In this document: piece after piece, positions 39,555 to 43,141 of the stretch
Layout: every line of letters starts with the position of its first letter
Numbering within the stretch: the stretch's first letter is position 1
NCBI GenBank assembly: GCA_016217975.1
Contig: JACRFH010000063.1
Location: forward strand, 1 to 43,141
Length of the DNA: 43,141 bases
From: Candidatus Kaiserbacteria bacterium
GTDB lineage: Bacteria; Patescibacteriota; Minisyncoccia; Phycocordibacterales; UBA2100
Direction: 5' to 3'
Program-made: the position numbers and the translations under genes
Notes under the pieces: generated by a model
Told to the model about the DNA's origin: nothing
The model's database searches: none
Seen by the model: the letters and a program-made list of their open reading frames with translations, nothing else

Positions 39555-39587
39555 CACAGCGCGCGGCGCATAGTGCCGCGCGCTGTG
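39555..39587 (+). terminator. Hairpin after pgk
   Basis: CACAGCGCGCGGC (39555-39567) pairs perfectly with GCCGCGCGCTGTG (39575-39587) around GCATAGT. A GC-rich 13-bp stem three bases after the pgk stop, without a clear U-run. Confidence 0.7.
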
Positions 39588-39601
39588 CTACGCTTCGCGT
39601 A

Positions 39602-40495
39602 ATGCCTGCGGGTTCCTCTTCGAATCGAGTATCACAACTTGCGCTCGTCGCGCTTTTTGCGGGACTCGGTGCAGCGCTTGCGGTCGCGCTTACCACCTGG
39701 GGCATGCAAACATTTGCAGCGCACAAAGCCGCCAGTGGACTTGCTGGATATCCAGAAGCACAGGCGTGTAATGTGCTCGGTATACAGATACACGGTCAAG
39801 TCGTCGGAAGCCGCTCATATGTTCCAGTTGCCGATATGCAACCCCTGCAGAATCCGGATGGCAGCGCGACGCTCATTGCCCAGAATTACACGATCGCGGA
39901 CGAAGCCGATGACTTGCTCCGAAATGCTTCGAGGGATGAGTCGATAAAAGCGATACTCCTTGATATCGATTCAGGAGGAGGCTCGGTTGTCTCGGGCGAC
40001 GAGCTCTCGGCGAGCATTCGCAAGGTTGGGAAACCATCCGTTGTGGTGGTACACGATGTCGCGGCATCGACCGCATATCTCATAGCATCAGCCGCCGATC
40101 GCATTTTTGCATCGCAGGATTCCGCGATAGGGAGCATTGGGGAAACGGCCTCATTCATCACGCAAGTAGAGAAGAATAAAAAAGACGGATTGAAATACGA
40201 AATTCTTTCATCGGGGCCGTTTAAAGATATGTATAGCCCTGACAAGCCGATTACCGATGATGAACGTAAGCTCATCATGCGCGATATCCAAATCGGGCAC
40301 AACAATTTCGTAGAACTTGTTGCCTTGTACCGTCACCAGCCGGTCGAGGCAATAGAAAAGTTAGCTGATGGCTCGACAATGCTCGGCCGTGCTGCGCTTG
40401 CGAGTGGCCTCATAGATGAGATCGGGGGCATGTGGGAAGCGCTGGATTACCTCGAGAAGCAGATTGGTGAGCCGGTCTCGATCTGCTGGCAGTAG
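39602..40495 (+). CDS. sppA: Signal peptide peptidase SppA-like (S49)
   Basis: 297 residues. N-terminal membrane anchor (about 11-33), then a single S49 domain with LLDIDSGGGSVVSGDELSAS, the nucleophilic Ser in VAASTAYLIASAAD and the catalytic Lys in SSGPFKDMYSP. This is the short, Gram-positive-type SppA that degrades leftover signal peptides in the membrane. TACGCT lies seven bases before the ATG. Confidence 0.93.
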   Translation: MPAGSSSNRVSQLALVALFAGLGAALAVALTTWGMQTFAAHKAASGLAGYPEAQACNVLGIQIHGQVVGSRSYVPVADMQPLQNPDGSATLIAQNYTIADEADDLLRNASRDESIKAILLDIDSGGGSVVSGDELSASIRKVGKPSVVVVHDVAASTAYLIASAADRIFASQDSAIGSIGETASFITQVEKNKKDGLKYEILSSGPFKDMYSPDKPITDDERKLIMRDIQIGHNNFVELVALYRHQPVEAIEKLADGSTMLGRAALASGLIDEIGGMWEALDYLEKQIGEPVSICWQ

Positions 40496-40531
40496 ATGTA
40501 AGTTGAACGCATACCAGTCGTCTTATCCACC

Positions 40532-41998
40532 ATGAACTATCTCAAGAGGAGTTTCGCAGTTGCACTAACAATAGTCTCGCTTGGCGCTATGCCTATTGCA
40601 GCGGGAGCGCTTACGGTGGACGAAGTCCAGGCGCAGATACAATCACTCCTCTCGCAGATCTCCAGCCTCACAAACATTCTGAACACTCTGCGAGGACAGG
40701 CGAACACGGGAGTGGGCGTCTCTGGTTCGGCTGTTTCGCCAGAACCCGCCAGGCACCGTATCTGCGGAGTCGTGTGGCGGAATCTCTCGCAAGGCGCGCA
40801 AGGCGACGATGTACGCGCGATGCAGGAATTTTTGAGCGAACAAGGGTATCTTTCAGCGAATGCGACCGGATATTTTGGCCCGATGACCGCGAAGGCGGTT
40901 GCCAGTTGGCAAACATCACAGGGTGTTTCTGCTGTCGGCGCATTCGGTCCCATGTCGCGCGAGCGCGTCAAGATGTGGTGCGGGGGCGGAGGTGGCGGGA
41001 GCCTTCAAGCATCTCCGACGCGAGGCAACGCGCCGCTCACGGTGTACTTTTGGCACGTGATCGGAGGTGGTGCGTCGGAAGGGTACTCTATTGATTTTGG
41101 AGACGGAACGACGGGAACGCTTGATATCGGTTGCGGCGTCAATCCGCAATCCGGCGTCGGTGCATGTCCTCGTGCTCTCACCGCGTCGCATACGTATACT
41201 CAAAACGGCACGTACACGGCCACTCTTGTGCATTACACCAATCCGTGCGCTGGAGTGCGAACGGCGCCGACGGATGGTCCTGGATGGGAAGGCATCACAT
41301 GCATGGCACCAATTAGTCAAGAAATCGTCGGCAAAGTGCAGATCAATGTCGGCCAGGTAGCGTGTACCATGGAATACAAACCGGTGTGCGGCTCGAAGCA
41401 GATTTACTGCAGCACGACGCCGTGCAATCCGGTTCAGCAGACGTACGGCAATAAGTGCACGATGGAAGCGGACGGCGCGACGTTCCTCTACGATGGCCAG
41501 TGCCAAGACGTTTACGGCAACAGGCCACCGGTGATTTCAGGATTCTCCGGTCCGACAACGTTGAGCGTCAATCAAACAGGAACGTGGACGATTAATGCGA
41601 GCGATCCTGAAAATGGCCAACTGAGTTATCGTGTTTCTTGGGGGGATGAAAATTATGGACTTGCACCGCACGATGCGACTTTAGTCCCTTTGTTTATTCA
41701 AACGACCACCTTCACGCACGCGTACGCCAACGCTGGCACCTATACCGTTAGCGTTACTGTGCAAGATTCGAATGGTCAATCAGCGCAAACAACAACGACA
41801 GTGCAAGTGGGAAGCGGTGTCGCCTGCACGATGGAATACGCGCCGGTGTGCGGCCAGCCGCCGGAGCCGGCATGCCGCCACTCGATTCCCGCTTGTATGA
41901 TTGCAACTCCAGGGCCGCAAACCTATAGCAATCGCTGCATGCTGAACGCCGCAGGCGCGACGTTCCTCTACCAAGGTCAATGCGCAAATATGTACTAG
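40532..41998 (+). CDS. Secreted peptidoglycan-binding / PKD / Kazal-like protein
   Basis: 488 residues. Signal peptide (cut near 26), a short coiled coil (about 30-53), a PG_binding_1 domain (LSQGAQGDDVRAMQEFLSEQ near 85-145), a first PKD-like module (DFGDGTTG, HTYTQNGTYTATL), a Kazal-like Cys cluster (CTMEYKPVCG ... YGNKCTMEADGATFLYDGQC), a second PKD module (about 335-425) and a second Kazal-like cluster (CTMEYAPVCG ... YSNRCMLNAAGATFLYQGQC). Kazal domains inhibit serine proteases. A wall-bound inhibitor facing a host or predator is a reasonable inference. Confidence 0.85.
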   Translation: MNYLKRSFAVALTIVSLGAMPIAAGALTVDEVQAQIQSLLSQISSLTNILNTLRGQANTGVGVSGSAVSPEPARHRICGVVWRNLSQGAQGDDVRAMQEFLSEQGYLSANATGYFGPMTAKAVASWQTSQGVSAVGAFGPMSRERVKMWCGGGGGGSLQASPTRGNAPLTVYFWHVIGGGASEGYSIDFGDGTTGTLDIGCGVNPQSGVGACPRALTASHTYTQNGTYTATLVHYTNPCAGVRTAPTDGPGWEGITCMAPISQEIVGKVQINVGQVACTMEYKPVCGSKQIYCSTTPCNPVQQTYGNKCTMEADGATFLYDGQCQDVYGNRPPVISGFSGPTTLSVNQTGTWTINASDPENGQLSYRVSWGDENYGLAPHDATLVPLFIQTTTFTHAYANAGTYTVSVTVQDSNGQSAQTTTTVQVGSGVACTMEYAPVCGQPPEPACRHSIPACMIATPGPQTYSNRCMLNAAGATFLYQGQCANMY

Positions 41999-42061
41999 AT
42001 AGATGGTTGTATATCCCCACAACTACAGGCGGCGTGGCGCATGTGCTTGTATCATTCACGC

Positions 42062-42937
42062 ATGACCCTCACTGCCGTCATCGCACTTCTGCAAGCCGCA
42101 CTCACACTCCTCACGCTTGTATCTGCGCACCCGGAGCTCGGCCAGAGTTCCCGCGACAACGCAATGCAGGTCGCGTCGCAAGCGATCACCGTGGCGACAC
42201 AAGCGCTTGCGAACCCGCAGCCCTCTTCCACGGTACCACCGACGCACACAACTCCGATTTCCAGCCTCATCAACGTCCAGACCTGCCAGCATATCACCAT
42301 CCCCGCATGCTCGACAACCCTTGCTGCTTCATACGACAACAAAGGCTGCGTCACGAGCTATACGTGCGCACCGGTGCAGACGACAACTGCAAACACCCAA
42401 ATGCAGACGACGAGTACGCAGCCAAAGAGCGATGGGAGTTGTGTCGTGCACAATGCCTATTGTGGGGACACAATTATTCCAAATGGGGATTATTCCTATT
42501 ATGACTGCTGTCTCGCCGGTATCACTGCGCTGTGCCAAAACGGTACTTTGGTGCCTTCACAATGGGTTGGTCATGGTGCGAACGTACACACAACGAATTG
42601 GTGTCCACAAGATCCTGGGCACTATACAGCGTCCGATATTCGGATAAAAAAAGATGTAGTACCTATACGTGATGCCCTCGACAAACTATTACAGTTGCAC
42701 GCCATATTTTTCAAATGGAAAGACAGCGCGATGCCGCAAAGCGAACAAATGGGACTCATCGCGCAAGAGGTGCAGAAAGTATTTCCCGAGTCCGTCATTC
42801 AGGATGCGAGTGGCACGCTCTACTTGAATTACGCCTCACTTATTGCGCCTATTGTAGAGGCTCTAAAAGAGCTTAAGGCCCAAAACGATGCACTCCGCGC
42901 AGAAATAGAATCGTTTAAAAACCACGAATCCCATTAA
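42062..42937 (+). CDS. Secreted protein with C-terminal S74 intramolecular chaperone
   Basis: 291 residues from the ATG six bases after TATCAT (42050-42055). Signal peptide (about 1-22), a Thr/Ser/Pro-rich linker, a Cys-rich segment (about 125-180), then the S74/ICA domain of phage tail spikes: ASDIRIKKDVVPIRDALDKL, FFKWKDSAMPQSEQMGLIAQ, and a terminal coiled coil (APIVEALKELKAQNDALRAE). S74 domains trimerise a fibre and then cut themselves off before Ser of the Ser-Asp pair. A cellular surface fibre is likely. Confidence 0.85.
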   Translation: MTLTAVIALLQAALTLLTLVSAHPELGQSSRDNAMQVASQAITVATQALANPQPSSTVPPTHTTPISSLINVQTCQHITIPACSTTLAASYDNKGCVTSYTCAPVQTTTANTQMQTTSTQPKSDGSCVVHNAYCGDTIIPNGDYSYYDCCLAGITALCQNGTLVPSQWVGHGANVHTTNWCPQDPGHYTASDIRIKKDVVPIRDALDKLLQLHAIFFKWKDSAMPQSEQMGLIAQEVQKVFPESVIQDASGTLYLNYASLIAPIVEALKELKAQNDALRAEIESFKNHESH

Positions 42938-43018
42938 GATTTCGGACGACAACGTACTGTGTTTATCCCCATCGTGAAGGCTAATAGAGAGTGACGACGG
43001 GTATACTAGACCCATTGC

Positions 43019-43066
43019 TCCGAAGCTCTGCTTCGGTGCCAACGGAACAAAGAGTATGCTACCTGC
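43019..43066 (+). promoter_or_regulatory. Hairpin and promoter before the transposase
   Basis: CCGAAGC pairs with GCTTCGG (43019-43035) around CTCT-like bases, then TATGCT at 43055-43060 ends six bases before the ATG. Such a hairpin is usual at the left end of IS200/IS605-type elements or in REP-like sequences. The 42938-43018 stretch shows no gene. Confidence 0.5.
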
Positions 43067-43141
43067 ATGGAGAAACGTCATATTGCGAAGAGCCACAACA
43101 CAAGCTGTTTGCTCTACCACGTCGTCCTTCCGATCAAGTAC
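43067..43141 (+). CDS. IS200/REP-type Y1 transposase, N-terminal part (cut by window edge)
   Basis: The first 25 codons read MEKRHIAKSHNTSCLLYHVV then LPIKY; the segment SCLLYHVVLPIKY is the conserved start of HUH/Y1 transposases (usually HxVxxTKYR). The catalytic HUH and Tyr lie beyond the window, so activity cannot be judged. Confidence 0.7.
   Translation, partial: MEKRHIAKSHNTSCLLYHVVLPIKY

Noticed and set aside
42938-43018. TATACT at 43000 as a promoter for a start codon
   Set aside because: Six bases downstream is ATT, not a normal start codon, and no conserved frame follows.

Overview
The window looks like a Candidate Phyla Radiation (Patescibacteria, Parcubacteria-type) chromosome segment of roughly even base composition. 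Reasons: very compact gene packing; a core set of small, divergent housekeeping genes (RNase Y, ClpP, trigger factor without a PPIase domain, NusA, TpiA, a divergent PGK); pilus genes typical of that group; many short toxin-antitoxin modules; and a dominant promoter layout in which a TATAAT-like box ends six bases before the start codon, implying leaderless mRNAs. The taxonomic call is inference; no rRNA gene is present.

Layout. 1-1.9 kb: large serine recombinase with a structured leader, running antisense through tRNA-Gly(GCC). 1.8-3.5 kb: exported membrane protein and a YraN-family gene with three parS-like sites in and just upstream of it. 3.6-7.98 kb: tRNA-Pro(UGG) followed by a 4.3 kb island bounded by a 19-bp direct repeat of the tRNA 3' end. 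It carries a MazG-like pyrophosphohydrolase, a GIY-YIG/DUF2075-helicase/S24-peptidase fusion, a HigB toxin with a HigA-ImmA/IrrE fusion and a small DUF5647-like gene, and has no integrase. 8-12.2 kb: secreted trypsin-like protease, LAGLIDADG-like protein, tRNA-Gly(UCC), HU, two divergent TA modules and PpnP. 12.2-17.7 kb: DUF4143 ATPase flanked by a second copy of the rny 3' end, then rny, clpP, two membrane proteins and a pseudouridine synthase. 17.7-23.9 kb: MliC-like inhibitor, decayed and intact BrnTA modules, a T-box-like leader ahead of a 66-residue ORF, a tRNA-binding protein, DUF6629 protein with a truncated 5' duplicate, AbiE-type TA, trigger factor and a second BrnTA-like pair. 23.9-28.5 kb: Mn-pyrophosphatase, methyltransferase, NusA, HD protein and Phd/RelE TA. 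28.5-36.2 kb: type IV pilus/pseudopilin operon (PilB, PilC, three prepilin-like proteins) interrupted by an opposite-strand winged-helix/Cas2-like (PaaX-type) gene flanked by inverted palindromes. 36.3-37.6 kb: two TA modules. 37.6-43.1 kb: tpiA, pgk, SppA, surface/secreted proteins (peptidoglycan-binding/PKD/Kazal and S74 chaperone) and the start of an IS200-like transposase.

Themes. Nine TA modules lie within 43 kb. Several small cargo cassettes lack a recombinase of their own but are flanked by duplicated gene ends (tRNA-Pro 3' end, rny 3' end, DUF6629 5' end) or by inverted palindromes. Degenerate repeats with a 7-nt period sit at gene ends and inside the leader peptides of two prepilins. 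The best candidates for an undescribed system are the MazG-like plus GIY-YIG/DUF2075/S24 pair in the tRNA-Pro island, the solo Cas2-like cassette, and the T-box-controlled mini-ORF.
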